Shown here one piece after another: positions 26,392-35,913 of a stretch of DNA of 64,000 nt. The notes below the pieces were generated by a model. That model saw nothing but the letters and a program-made list of their open reading frames with translations. It searched no databases and was not told the origin of the DNA. The position numbers were made by a program, and so were the translations under genes. Source of the DNA: an uncultured Bacilli bacterium. GTDB taxonomy: Bacteria; Bacillota_I; Bacilli_A; RF39; UBA660. Each line of letters starts with the position of its first letter. Position 1 is the stretch's first letter. The stretch spans positions 1 to 64,000 of the forward strand of contig CANQCR010000001.1 of the NCBI GenBank assembly GCA_947589735.1. The letters are read 5' to 3'.

Positions 26392-27063
26392 CTAATCATC
26401 TCTTTCTAATAAATCAGGTCTTCTTTCTTTAGTTCTTTTTATTTGTTCATCATGCCGCCACGCCATAATATTAGCGTGATGACCACTAAGTAAAACTTCC
26501 GGTACATCCATTCCTCGGTAACTAGCTGGGCGTGTATACACCGGATAATCTAATAAATTATTGTTAAATGATTCTTCCGTGCTGGAGTCTTTTTCAATCA
26601 CCCCATCTAAAAGGCGAATAATACTATCAGCGATAGCCATACTAGGAATTTCTCCACCCGTTAAGATGAAATCACCGATACTTATCTCTAGATCAGCTAA
26701 AGAGCGAATCCTCTCATCAAACCCCTCATAATGACCACAGATAAAAATCAAATGTTTTTCTTTTGATAAATCATAAGCCATCTTCTGATTATAGGTTACC
26801 CCTTGGGGTGTTAGTAAAATAATTTTACAATCATCGGTTTTAATGTCATCTATCGCATCAAAGATAGGCTGAGGCATCAAAACCATTCCTGGCCCCCCAC
26901 CAAAGCCATAATCGTCAACCTTTTGATGAGGATCTAAAGAATAATCTCGGAAATTATGAATATTCACTTCAACTTTACCCATCGTAATTGCGCGTTTGAT
27001 AATGGACTCATGTAAGAAACCATCAAACATACTTGGAAATAAAGATAAAATATCAATCTTCAT
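26392..27063 (-). CDS. trmD: tRNA (guanine-37-N1)-methyltransferase
   Basis: Uses S-adenosylmethionine to methylate G37 next to the anticodon, which prevents +1 frameshifts. 223 residues. SPOUT-fold trefoil-knot motifs: FICGHYEGFDERI, ISIGDFILTGGEIPSM and LSGHHANIMAWR; DDYGFGGGPGM near residue 51-61 is also conserved. It overlaps rimM by 11 bases, the usual gene pair. Confidence 0.98.
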   Translation of the reverse strand: MKIDILSLFPSMFDGFLHESIIKRAITMGKVEVNIHNFRDYSLDPHQKVDDYGFGGGPGMVLMPQPIFDAIDDIKTDDCKIILLTPQGVTYNQKMAYDLSKEKHLIFICGHYEGFDERIRSLADLEISIGDFILTGGEIPSMAIADSIIRLLDGVIEKDSSTEESFNNNLLDYPVYTRPASYRGMDVPEVLLSGHHANIMAWRHDEQIKRTKERRPDLLERDD

Positions 27064-27544
27064 TTAATAACCCCTTCATATAATTTACTTCCATTGTATG
27101 AGCTTTTAAATCGACACTTTTAATAAACTCATCAATATTAGGTATTAAATGTTTACTACCATTTTTAACAACTAATATTTCATGGGCATTAGTCTTTAAG
27201 ATAGAATTAACTTTACCGATGTTTTTACCATTACAATAGACATCTAAACCAATTAAGTCTTCATCTAAATAGCCGTCATAAGTAAAATCAGCTCGATTAA
27301 CATAAATAGGTTCACCCTTATAGATAATAACATCATCAATATAGTTTTTATCTTTAAAGGTTAGTAAATCATAATTTTTATGTGTCCGATGGGTCGCCAT
27401 AAGTTCCTTACGATGATCTTTACCAATATAAAAAGGCATATCCACATTAAAGATTTGATCTTTAAATTTGAAATCACTAAGAACGCGAACTTCACCTTTT
27501 AAGCCGTGTGTATTTACGACATCACCTACATATATTAAATCCAT
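27053..27544 (-). CDS. rimM: 16S rRNA processing protein RimM
   Basis: Assembly factor for the 30S head that binds S19. 163 residues; N-terminal RimM domain with VVNTHGLKGEVRVLSD and a C-terminal PRC-barrel (LIGLDVYC, HEILVVKNGSKHLIPNIDEF). Start fixed by AGGTGA before the ATG. Order rimM-trmD is standard. The TrmH-type gene ends 3 bases upstream. Confidence 0.96.
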   Translation of the reverse strand: MDLIYVGDVVNTHGLKGEVRVLSDFKFKDQIFNVDMPFYIGKDHRKELMATHRTHKNYDLLTFKDKNYIDDVIIYKGEPIYVNRADFTYDGYLDEDLIGLDVYCNGKNIGKVNSILKTNAHEILVVKNGSKHLIPNIDEFIKSVDLKAHTMEVNYMKGLLNED

Positions 27545-27547
27545 ACT

Positions 27548-28270
27548 TCACCTACTTAACTCATATAGTATAATGCCAGTTGCCACACCGACATTCAAAC
27601 TCTCGCATTTATCATTCATTGGAATATAAGCATATATATTACATAAATCTAATATGTGCTTACTAACGCCTGATCCTTCATTTCCCATAATAAGGGCATA
27701 AGATGATACCTCAATGTTTTTAATAGGAACCCCACCATCAACTTTTGTACCTAAAATGGTATAACCATCTTCTTTTAATTTTATGATAAGTTCTTCTAAA
27801 GGACTTACAATAATATTTGTGTGAAATAATAGTCCTTGGGTTGCCCTTACAACTTTAGGATTATATATATCAGCGCTTTTAGAACTGATAACGATTGTAT
27901 CAACATCAAAGGCGGCTGCACTTCTAATAATAGTCCCAAGGTTGCCCGGATCTTGGACATCATCTAAAAGAAGTAAATGTTGTCCTTTCAATGTATCATT
28001 TTTCTTTTTACAAACGCCCATCAAAGCGGGATAAGTATCCAAGCCAGATAGATATTTCATAACTTTATCTGTAACATAAACAGTATCTTTATCTATTAGG
28101 GGTGTGACGCCATCTAAAGCGATGGTGTAAAGTAAATAACCGGTATCATAGGCTTCTTTAACTAAGTGTTCCCCTTCAACTAAAAATAGTCCCACTTCGT
28201 CACGATACTTTTTTTCATTTAACTTTTTAATATCTTTAATTTTTTTATTATCAAGGGAACTATATATCAT
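27548..28270 (-). CDS. TrmH/SpoU-family RNA 2'-O-methyltransferase
   Basis: Predicted SPOUT methyltransferase for rRNA or tRNA ribose. Start placed at the ATG 28270 (AGGTGG upstream; the GTG at 28279 overlaps that site), giving 240 residues. N-terminal substrate-binding domain (LFLVEGEHLVKEAYD) and C-terminal knot with motif 1 DPGNLGTIIRSAAAF, motif 2 IMGNEGSGVS and motif 3 IPMNDKCESLNVGVA. RlmB or a close paralogue is likely; the exact target base cannot be set. It heads the rimM-trmD operon. Confidence 0.92.
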   Translation of the reverse strand: MIYSSLDNKKIKDIKKLNEKKYRDEVGLFLVEGEHLVKEAYDTGYLLYTIALDGVTPLIDKDTVYVTDKVMKYLSGLDTYPALMGVCKKKNDTLKGQHLLLLDDVQDPGNLGTIIRSAAAFDVDTIVISSKSADIYNPKVVRATQGLLFHTNIIVSPLEELIIKLKEDGYTILGTKVDGGVPIKNIEVSSYALIMGNEGSGVSKHILDLCNIYAYIPMNDKCESLNVGVATGIILYELSR

Positions 28271-28330
28271 AAAGGCCACCTAATTTTATTTTAACACATT
28301 TACTATAAAAGTTATTAATAAATTTAAGGA

Positions 28331-28361
28331 AAATGAAAAAAAGTTATGTAAACCATAACTT
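28331..28361 (-). terminator. Terminator of obg
   Basis: 8-bp stem AAGTTATG/CATAACTT (28341-28348 with 28354-28361), a five-base loop and T's. Begins inside the obg TAA stop. Confidence 0.85.
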
Positions 28362-29631
28362 ATTCTCGATATTCGAATTCATAGTCTAAAATACGAACGG
28401 TATCGCCATTTTGAATACCCATCTCTTTTAGTTTATCATCAATACCTAATTTTCTTAACTTATTAGAAAAACGTCTAAAGGCTTCATCAGATACAAACCA
28501 AGTCATTTTATAGATTTTTTCTATCTCTTCTCCTCTTACAACATAGACACCATCTTCAATTGTAACAGTAAACGGTTGTTCTGTCTTAAAGCGATATAGG
28601 ATATGACTTTCCATATGTTCTTCATCATATAAAGGGCTTTTAGGAATGGTATCTAATAAATCAGCTAACGCTAAAACAACTTTATCCAAACCAACATTTT
28701 GTTCAGCTGATACTTCATAAACCGGCAAGTTAACTTTTTCTTTAAAAGCTTTTAAGTTTTCTTTAGCGCCTTCGACATCCATTTTATTGGCAATGATAAT
28801 TTGCGGTTTATCTTTTAATTTTTCACTGAAATCTTCAAGTTCCTTATTGATAGTAACATAATCATCATATGGATCTCTTCCTTCGGTGCCTCCCATATCG
28901 ATGACATGCGCAATAACTCTTGTTCTTTCAATATGTTTTAAAAACTTATCACCTAACCCCTCACCCTTGGAAGCTCCTTTAATCAAACCCGGTAAGTCAG
29001 CAACAACAAAAGAACGATTTAAAGAATCTTTAACAACGCCTAGATTAGGTTTTAAAGTTGTAAAATGATAAGCGGCAATTTTAGGTTTAGCTGCCGATAT
29101 TTTACTAATGATGGTACTTTTACCAACACTAGGTAAACCGACTAAGCCTACATCAGCTAACAGTTTAAGTTCAACTTTAACCTTCTTTTCTTCACCCGGC
29201 TCACCATTTTCAGCATAACTAGGAGCCTTATTCGATTGGGTTGCAAAAGCCATATTACCACGACCACCCCGGCCACCATAGGCAACAATAACTTCCTCAT
29301 TGTGTTTGGTAATATCAGCTAGGACAAAGTTTGTCTCTAAATCAGTTACGACAGTTCCAAGAGGAACTTTAATAATAAGATCTGGTGCATTAGCGCCTTG
29401 TTTGGCTTTACCCTCACCATGAGCTCCGTTTTTAGCACGATATATTTTACTATAACGTAAATCAATTAACGTATTTAAGCCTTCATCACCTTTAAAGACG
29501 ATGTTTCCGCCCCGGCCACCATTTCCGCCATAAGGTCCACCCATCTCAAGATATTTTTCCCGGCGAAAGGCCATACAACCATTTCCGCCATTACCAGCTA
29601 TTAGACTAATTGTGACTTCATCAATAAACAT
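28360..29631 (-). CDS. obg: GTPase Obg
   Basis: Essential large GTPase for 50S assembly and stress/ppGpp response; needed for sporulation start in Bacillus. Start put at ATG 29631 (GAGGTG upstream; a GTG at 29640 overlaps it), 423 residues. Glycine-rich Obg fold (GGNGCMAFRREK, GGPYGGNGGRGG, about 10-155), G domain (GLPSVGKSTII, DLPGLIKGA, NKMD, about 160-325), and the C-terminal OCT domain found in Gram-positive Obg (about 345-423). A single-gene unit: TATAAT at 29652-29657 with a poor -35, and a terminator at the stop. Confidence 0.98.
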   Translation of the reverse strand: MFIDEVTISLIAGNGGNGCMAFRREKYLEMGGPYGGNGGRGGNIVFKGDEGLNTLIDLRYSKIYRAKNGAHGEGKAKQGANAPDLIIKVPLGTVVTDLETNFVLADITKHNEEVIVAYGGRGGRGNMAFATQSNKAPSYAENGEPGEEKKVKVELKLLADVGLVGLPSVGKSTIISKISAAKPKIAAYHFTTLKPNLGVVKDSLNRSFVVADLPGLIKGASKGEGLGDKFLKHIERTRVIAHVIDMGGTEGRDPYDDYVTINKELEDFSEKLKDKPQIIIANKMDVEGAKENLKAFKEKVNLPVYEVSAEQNVGLDKVVLALADLLDTIPKSPLYDEEHMESHILYRFKTEQPFTVTIEDGVYVVRGEEIEKIYKMTWFVSDEAFRRFSNKLRKLGIDDKLKEMGIQNGDTVRILDYEFEYRE

Positions 29632-29651
29632 AAATGTCACCTCACTTATTC

Positions 29652-29680
29652 ATTATATCAAATAATAATAACTTTAACTA
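29652..29680 (-). promoter_or_regulatory. Probable obg promoter
   Basis: Consensus TATAAT on the minus strand at 29652-29657; the -35 (TAGTTA, 17 bases upstream) is weak. Confidence 0.5.
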
Positions 29681-29707
29681 GACAAAAAGAACTCAAATGA
29701 GTTCTTT
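29678..29707 (-). terminator. Terminator of the response regulator/kinase operon
   Basis: 10-bp stem AAAGAACTCA/TGAGTTCTTT (29686-29695 with 29698-29707), a two-base nominal loop, T's following. Overlaps the regulator's stop. Confidence 0.85.
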
Positions 29708-30254
29708 ATTCTAAGACACGTTTTACTTTTTCTAAAAGAGTCCTTTCAGGAAAAGGTTTTTCAATCATATCGATGACATTATAAGTGAAAGCACGGTCAA
29801 TCGTTTCTTTAGTTGTATCACCACTGATGATAACCGTTGGAACATTACGATCTTCACTCTTAAGATAATCTAAAACAGAAAAACCATCTTTACCAGGCAT
29901 CATCAAATCTAATAGTAGTAAATTAACGTTTTTCTTGCTTAAGGCACTGATTGCTTCTTCGCCACCACTAGCAACCTCAACATCGTATTCCCCACCACAT
30001 ATTTTTTCAACATAGTTACGAATAACACTAGAATCATCAACAACTAAAATGCTCTTCTTATCATGAACTTCACTCTTAGTGGGTTCGTTATTCGTACTTT
30101 CAGGCACAAGAACCTCGATATCTTCAGCCATTGCTTGATTAAATAAAGTATTGATATTTCCTTTTAATATCTTTAATTGTAAAGCTACCTCATCATTACT
30201 ACTTTCGATACTCTGATCAAACGTAGCATTAATTTTTTCTAATAATTCGTTCAT
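29706..30254 (-). CDS. Stand-alone response regulator with helical N-terminus
   Basis: 182 residues from ATG 30254 (AAGGAG 6 bases upstream; a GTG at 30269 overlaps that site). Residues 1-60 form a charged helical/linker region of no known family; residues 68-182 are a receiver domain with acidic pocket VVDDSS, phospho-acceptor Asp116 in LLLLDLMMPG, Thr/Ser in VIISGD and Lys in EKPFPE. There is no DNA-binding output domain. It is encoded 11 bases after a hybrid kinase with its own receiver and HPt, so the phosphate may pass kinase - internal receiver - HPt - this protein. Confidence 0.88.
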   Translation of the reverse strand: MNELLEKINATFDQSIESSNDEVALQLKILKGNINTLFNQAMAEDIEVLVPESTNNEPTKSEVHDKKSILVVDDSSVIRNYVEKICGGEYDVEVASGGEEAISALSKKNVNLLLLDLMMPGKDGFSVLDYLKSEDRNVPTVIISGDTTKETIDRAFTYNVIDMIEKPFPERTLLEKVKRVLE

Positions 30255-30265
30255 AGTCTTCTCCT

Positions 30266-32524
30266 TCACTCTTCCGTATATTCTTTTAAAACACTAATAA
30301 TATGATTAGCTTCATTAACTAATTCATCATAATGTTCATCGACATATGCTTGATTATTTTCCTTACTAGCCATTTCGTGATCAAGTGATAATTCAGCTAA
30401 ATGTTTAATACCTAAATATTTAGCATCACTTTTCATCGCATGAACTAAAATAGCATAATTAGGCATATCACCTTTTTCTTTATACTCTTTAATAAGTGGT
30501 AAGCGTTTTTCGGATTCTGCTAGAAAATCTTTAATTGTCTCATTGACAGTATCCATATCTCCTAATAGTTCGACACTAGCATCAACATCGATACCATTAT
30601 TTACTAAAATATCGATATTCTTTAACTCATCCGGATTTACTTCCGTAACCTCTTTACTTACATAGTGGGGTGTGTCATCAACTTTAAGGAATTTTCTTAA
30701 AGTATTCTCTAATTCTAATTTATCAATAGGTTTAGAAATATAGCCATCAAAACCACTATCAAGGTATTTTTCTTTCATACCCGTAATAGCATTAGCCGTA
30801 AGTGCAACCGTTGGAGTATTAAAGCCAATTATCTTGCGAAGGTTATGTAATGTCTCAACCCCGGTCATTTTTGGCATCATATCATCAAGTAAAATTAATT
30901 CATACTTTGAGCCACCTAGGATTTTATCAATACATTCCTGTCCGCTATTAACTAACTCTACATCTATATTATACACTTTTAATAAGCGTTCGGCAACTTT
31001 TAAGTTAATCGCATTATCATCAACAACTAAGACCTTATTGCCACATCCCATAAATGGTTCCGCGTCACTAGGTTCCGCTAAAGCCTCTTCAAAGTCTTCC
31101 AAAGTTTTAGGAATAATACGCTGATCAATAGCAACCGTAAACTTTGATCCTTCACCATATTTGCTTTGAACAACGATGCGACCATTCATAAGTTCAACTA
31201 GCTTTTTTGTAATGGCAAGGCCTAAACCTGTACCTTCAATGGTAATATTATTTTCAAGATCAAAACGTTCAAACTTATCAAACAACTTATCAATATTTTC
31301 AGGTTTAATACCAATTCCGCTATCTTCAACCGATATAATTAAGCGACATACTTCATCTTTACATATGGAACTAACCGTAAAATTAACGTAACCAGTTTTC
31401 GTATATTTAACTGCATTCGTCAAAAGATTTAAAATAATCTGTTTAACTCTCACGTAATCGCCATATAAAACCGGAGGAATTGTCTCATCATAATTGTGTT
31501 TAAACTCGATTGGCTTATCCCCAATCCGTCCCTTCGTTAGAGAAACTAACTCTTTAAAGACTTTCTCAAAATTATATTCCGTATTGACAATTTCTAACTT
31601 ATTAGCTTCAATTTTAGAAATATCCAAAATACCATTAACAATTTGAAGTAAATTATCAGCAGCACTGATAATATCATTTATTTCATCATTCGTCTCGGCT
31701 GGAAGATTTTCTTCTAATAGTCCTTGACTAAAACCCATAATCGCATTTAGAGGTGTTCTTATTTCATGGGACATATTAGATAAGAACTCACTTTTAGCAA
31801 GATTAGCTCTTTCAGCTTGTTCCTTAGCTAAATTAAGAGTTTCAATAACTTGAACATCAGGGTTTTCAATCGTAAAGTACATTAGGAATGTAATAAAAGC
31901 ATCAACCGCTGAAATTAATAAAATATTAGGGTTACTCATTTGAATAGCTACCGCTATAACACCAACAACAACAAATAAAATAACGGGAACAATCTTCTTT
32001 CGCGGAATGGTTTTTCTTCTTCTTATAACCGTAATAACCATTATAACAATGAAAATGCCGGCGATAAGATAAGATAAATCAGCTGCAGGTCCTAAAGAAT
32101 AAATAGAACCATTATCATCAACAAATTTTAATTCTAAAATGACAAGTAAAGCAATATAGATAACATATACAATACCTAAAACTGTAGCTAATTTTCTTGT
32201 TTTTTTTGCTAAATCCTCTTGACTTACTTCTTTTTTGGTATGTTTATTCGCCAACATTAAAATGTATAAAGTGAAGAAAGACATCCAACTAATTAAAGCG
32301 GCTAAATAAGACTTAGCTACAATAAGATTTAAAATAGGAATCTCATCTTTATGTCTAATCGTTATAATACTAGCGACATCAAGAATTAGTTCAATAATAA
32401 CATTGACAATTAAACAAGTATAAATTTTATTTTCAATATTCTTAATCCGTTTTTTAGAAAAGTATTCATACATCAATAAGATGACATAGAAGATGCTACA
32501 AATTTGGAAAAAGGTACTTGTCAT
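30266..32524 (-). CDS. Hybrid sensor histidine kinase with receiver and HPt domains
   Basis: 752 residues. Seven or eight membrane helices (about 5-218) form a 7TM-type sensor; then HisKA ([10 protein letters not shown], His253), HATPase ([24 protein letters not shown], about 355-465), a receiver ([10 protein letters not shown], Asp547 in LLDDMMP, about 487-605) and a C-terminal HPt with His695 in [14 protein letters not shown] complete four-step phosphorelay thus lies in two genes with the downstream regulator. The membrane input resembles generic 7TM sensors; the signal is unknown. Hybrid kinases are uncommon in small-genome Bacilli. Confidence 0.93.
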   Translation of the reverse strand: MTSTFFQICSIFYVILLMYEYFSKKRIKNIENKIYTCLIVNVIIELILDVASIITIRHKDEIPILNLIVAKSYLAALISWMSFFTLYILMLANKHTKKEVSQEDLAKKTRKLATVLGIVYVIYIALLVILELKFVDDNGSIYSLGPAADLSYLIAGIFIVIMVITVIRRRKTIPRKKIVPVILFVVVGVIAVAIQMSNPNILLISAVDAFITFLMYFTIENPDVQVIETLNLAKEQAERANLAKSEFLSNMSHEIRTPLNAIMGFSQGLLEENLPAETNDEINDIISAADNLLQIVNGILDISKIEANKLEIVNTEYNFEKVFKELVSLTKGRIGDKPIEFKHNYDETIPPVLYGDYVRVKQIILNLLTNAVKYTKTGYVNFTVSSICKDEVCRLIISVEDSGIGIKPENIDKLFDKFERFDLENNITIEGTGLGLAITKKLVELMNGRIVVQSKYGEGSKFTVAIDQRIIPKTLEDFEEALAEPSDAEPFMGCGNKVLVVDDNAINLKVAERLLKVYNIDVELVNSGQECIDKILGGSKYELILLDDMMPKMTGVETLHNLRKIIGFNTPTVALTANAITGMKEKYLDSGFDGYISKPIDKLELENTLRKFLKVDDTPHYVSKEVTEVNPDELKNIDILVNNGIDVDASVELLGDMDTVNETIKDFLAESEKRLPLIKEYKEKGDMPNYAILVHAMKSDAKYLGIKHLAELSLDHEMASKENNQAYVDEHYDELVNEANHIISVLKEYTEE

Positions 32525-32600
32525 AATATCACCTCGCCATATTCTGTATTATCTCCTAAAGTATACCACAAAATAGTAAAAAAATATAGATGGATATCAA

Positions 32601-33437
32601 TTATCGTCGATAATTTTCTAATAGTAAAGTTCTAACTTTTTGTTCTAATTTTTGATTAGCCCCGGTTAAGGTATCATCCCCTACTTTAAAAGGGTCACCA
32701 AAATTAACCATTAAATTATCATTAGTTATTTTATAATCACCCGTTACAGCAAAAGGAACAATCACAGCATCGGTTTCTTTAGCCATCGTTACGGCCCCTA
32801 ATTTAAAAGGTAATAGTAGTGATGCTTCATATTCTTCCCTAGTTATAATCCCTTTACTTGCCAAATCTTTTAAATAAGAGTCTGGCATAATAATATTAGG
32901 ATATAAAAGAGTCTCATCAATCACGCCTTCTTTTAATAAAGAAATAACTTTATTAACTTGTGACATTCGTGGGTGATAGAACTGAACATCTTTTTTAAAC
33001 TCTTCTAACGGGCGAATATCCTCATGATATTCCGTTAATAGTTGGTATACATCATCTACCCCTTGACCCTTTAAAGCATTACGTGTTCCTTCTGGGAATA
33101 AGCCAATATTACTTCCTAATTTTAAATAGGCAACAGCTTCCTCTAAAGAAGCATGGGGATTGTGCTGGCGATCAACACAGATACATCCCATAAAAGAGAA
33201 TATTGGTCCCATCTTGCCATCAAAATATTCTTTTTTAGCCATCCAATGAATTGTATGATGCGTCGCGCAAAGAACAGGATATTGATCCCACACATGTAAG
33301 TGATTGCCACAAAAGATAATTGGTCCTTCTTTAGGAACTTTATTTAGGGCATAGGTTCTTGGACGAAAAGCAGGATTAAAAACTAAAGAACTAACAATCC
33401 GGCCAAATTGATACTTTTTATCATTATATTTTTCCAT
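32601..33437 (-). CDS. PlsC-like 1-acylglycerol-3-phosphate acyltransferase with large insertion
   Basis: 278 residues. Block I NHLHVWD (HxxxxD, His46-Asp51) and block III FPEGTRN (about 113-119) are intact. Between block III and the final strand segment (PFKLGAVTMAKETDAVIVPFAV) there are about 85 extra, mostly helical residues not usual in PlsC. No membrane helix is obvious. It begins 1 base after the HAD-ligase fusion, so acyl transfer and fatty acid activation are encoded together. Acceptor could be lysophosphatidate or another lipid. Confidence 0.85.
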   Translation of the reverse strand: MEKYNDKKYQFGRIVSSLVFNPAFRPRTYALNKVPKEGPIIFCGNHLHVWDQYPVLCATHHTIHWMAKKEYFDGKMGPIFSFMGCICVDRQHNPHASLEEAVAYLKLGSNIGLFPEGTRNALKGQGVDDVYQLLTEYHEDIRPLEEFKKDVQFYHPRMSQVNKVISLLKEGVIDETLLYPNIIMPDSYLKDLASKGIITREEYEASLLLPFKLGAVTMAKETDAVIVPFAVTGDYKITNDNLMVNFGDPFKVGDDTLTGANQKLEQKVRTLLLENYRR

Positions 33438-33438
33438 T

Positions 33439-35901
33439 TTAACTTCCCATTTCTAACTTTTTAGTTTTAGCTTTTTCTTCTTCTTCAACGCGGCGAAAAT
33501 CTGGTTTATTATATAAAGTCTTTGGTAGCATATCTACTACCTCAATCGCTTTTGGAAGTGAATATCTAGCTAGATGTTTTTCACATAATGCGAATATTTC
33601 TTCTTTTACTTTATCAGCGTTAACACCAGGTTTTAAAACAACGAATGCTTTAGCTACCTGACCTTTTTTATCATCACTAACACCAATAGCTACCGTCTCT
33701 AAAACATCTGGATGAAGCATAATAGCTTTTTCAATCTGTTGTGGATAAACGTTATAACCATTGGAAATAAGCATTCTTTTAATGCGATCACTATAGTATA
33801 ACACGCCATCGTTATCAAAGTATCCGATATCCCCTGTATGAAGCCAAATATTGCCATCACGATGTCTTCTTAAAGCCTCATTAGTTTCAATAGGATCATT
33901 ATAATATCCCAACATAACGGTTGGTCCTTTAATACAGATTTCTCCTTGTTCATAAGGAGCAACTTCTTCTAGTGTGTCCGGATTAACAATCTTAATCGTA
34001 TTAAGAGGAAGCGGAATACCAACGCTTTCTAGTTTATTAGCCCCATCCATCGTAAATGTAAAGGCAGCTGTTGTCTCCGTCATGCCGCCGCCTTTACTAA
34101 TAGCGTATTGACCATTATGAAGACGGGCATATTCGTTAGCTTCTTCTTCTTTCTCTTTATATAAAGGTGCCCCACCAGAAATAAATAAGTCATAAGGTTG
34201 ATCAATATGTTGTAATTCCTTTAGATGAATCGTCGCATCTAATAAGCTTGGAACCCCAATAACCATAAAAGGATGTTTCAATAAAGCTTTTGTATAACTT
34301 TCAAGTTCAAATTGGGGAAGTAAAATAACCGACATATTAACAGCAAAAGCATTATGAATACAATCGACTAAACCAAAGCCATGAAAAATAGGAGTAACCG
34401 CTAAAATCTTATCGCCTTTTTTATATGGTGGCATTGAATACTTTAGCTGAATCGTATTGGCATTAACATTCTCATTAGAAAGCATTACTCCTTTAGAATC
34501 CCCTGTACTACCACCAGTATGAAGAATGAAGGCAAGTTCATTTTCGTCAAACTTGGCATATGTTTCACCTTCATAATCTTTACCACTAATCATAAAAGTT
34601 TGCCAACTGATAAATGTATCATCAAAATACGGAACAGAAACACTTTTCATCTGTTTCCTGATACTTCCTGGAACCAGCGTGAAGTTTTTTCTTTCTAAAT
34701 GGAGCGCTTTTACTAACCGGTTGGACATCTGATCAGCTAATTCTACCAATTTATGTTTTTTCATAAAAGCTAAAACTTTATAACCTTGTCTTTTTCCTAA
34801 AGGCATGTAATTACCAGGGGAAGCAACAATAACTTTTTTGATGTTCGTCGCCCTAATAATATTTTGTAATTTACTAACACTAGCATCAATTGCTAGAACA
34901 TATCTAGAATTAGTCTCATTTAAATAATGCTTAATTTCTTCTTCACTTGATAAAGGATGAATCATATTAGCAACAGCGCCAATCTTATTGATAGCATAAA
35001 GCATGATGACAGCTTCTGGTGTGTTTGGCATACAAATAGAAACAATCTCTTTTCTTTTAACACCATTTGCTTTTAGTGCTTTAGCACAATCATCAACCCG
35101 GCGAAAAAACTCTTTAAAAGTCATTTTATAATCAAAATAATCAATCGCCAAAGAAGACATATTATCAATGTTATTATTATAGATATACTCATAAATAGAT
35201 TCATTTGTTAAAAATAAATTAGCTTGTCTTTCATCATAAAAACGGCGATATGGTCGGTCAATAGACATCTTCCCACTTCTTGGAGTTATTGGATCAGTTA
35301 AGTCTTTTTTAATTTTTTCTTTTAAGGATTTGATAACTTCATATACTTCTTCAAAGTTATTAACTCGGTGGATATGTGGATTACTAATACCTTGATTGTA
35401 TTTAGCATTCATACAAATTACTTCAATATACTCACTTAAATCCTTGATATTTTTAGGACTATCTTCAACCATAACTTGAATTTGATACTTTTTAATAGCG
35501 TCAACTTTATCATCCGTTACAAAAACTAATTTTTCATAATCTAATCCTTCTTTTTTTAACCAATAACGAACGGCTTTACGCATAATAGCTCCTAAGGCAT
35601 TATCTTGATCCGCCAAAATACGAGCCGTTATAATATAGATAGTATCACCATCAGAAGCTAATTTTTTAAGGCATTCACTAGCGCCACTTTTAGCTAGTTC
35701 TCTTACCGCATAAGTAAAAATATGTTTAGCCCAAAAATCATGGAACTCTTTTTTACCCACTCCATATATTTCCATTAAATCATAACCTGCATCATTAACG
35801 ATATCTCGGTTATACTTCTTTTTAAAATAATGTTTGGCAACCTCTAATTGATATTCTTCATAATTGGTAAATACACCGTCAATATCAAATGCTATATTCA
35901 T
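33439..35901 (-). CDS. Fusion of a HAD-type phosphatase and an AMP-forming acyl-CoA/acyl-ACP ligase
   Basis: 820 residues. Residues 1-200 are a HAD phosphatase of the 5'-nucleotidase C kind: FDIDGVF (Asp6, Asp8), IITAR (Thr93), a Lys near 132 and MVEDSPKN (Asp147). After a linker, residues 230-820 are an adenylate-forming ligase: HTGGSTGDSKG (461-471), GGGMTETT, HTGDIGYF, SDRIKRMLISNGYNVYP and the C-terminal Lys in YNKPDFRR. The ligase activates fatty acids as acyl-AMP and passes them to CoA or a carrier. There is no stop or start at the joint. It is flanked by a PlsC-like gene (1 base) and a 272-residue unknown (12 bases). The function of the HAD half is unknown. Confidence 0.88.
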   Translation of the reverse strand: MNIAFDIDGVFTNYEEYQLEVAKHYFKKKYNRDIVNDAGYDLMEIYGVGKKEFHDFWAKHIFTYAVRELAKSGASECLKKLASDGDTIYIITARILADQDNALGAIMRKAVRYWLKKEGLDYEKLVFVTDDKVDAIKKYQIQVMVEDSPKNIKDLSEYIEVICMNAKYNQGISNPHIHRVNNFEEVYEVIKSLKEKIKKDLTDPITPRSGKMSIDRPYRRFYDERQANLFLTNESIYEYIYNNNIDNMSSLAIDYFDYKMTFKEFFRRVDDCAKALKANGVKRKEIVSICMPNTPEAVIMLYAINKIGAVANMIHPLSSEEEIKHYLNETNSRYVLAIDASVSKLQNIIRATNIKKVIVASPGNYMPLGKRQGYKVLAFMKKHKLVELADQMSNRLVKALHLERKNFTLVPGSIRKQMKSVSVPYFDDTFISWQTFMISGKDYEGETYAKFDENELAFILHTGGSTGDSKGVMLSNENVNANTIQLKYSMPPYKKGDKILAVTPIFHGFGLVDCIHNAFAVNMSVILLPQFELESYTKALLKHPFMVIGVPSLLDATIHLKELQHIDQPYDLFISGGAPLYKEKEEEANEYARLHNGQYAISKGGGMTETTAAFTFTMDGANKLESVGIPLPLNTIKIVNPDTLEEVAPYEQGEICIKGPTVMLGYYNDPIETNEALRRHRDGNIWLHTGDIGYFDNDGVLYYSDRIKRMLISNGYNVYPQQIEKAIMLHPDVLETVAIGVSDDKKGQVAKAFVVLKPGVNADKVKEEIFALCEKHLARYSLPKAIEVVDMLPKTLYNKPDFRRVEEEEKAKTKKLEMGS

Positions 35902-35913
35902 AAAAACGCCCTA

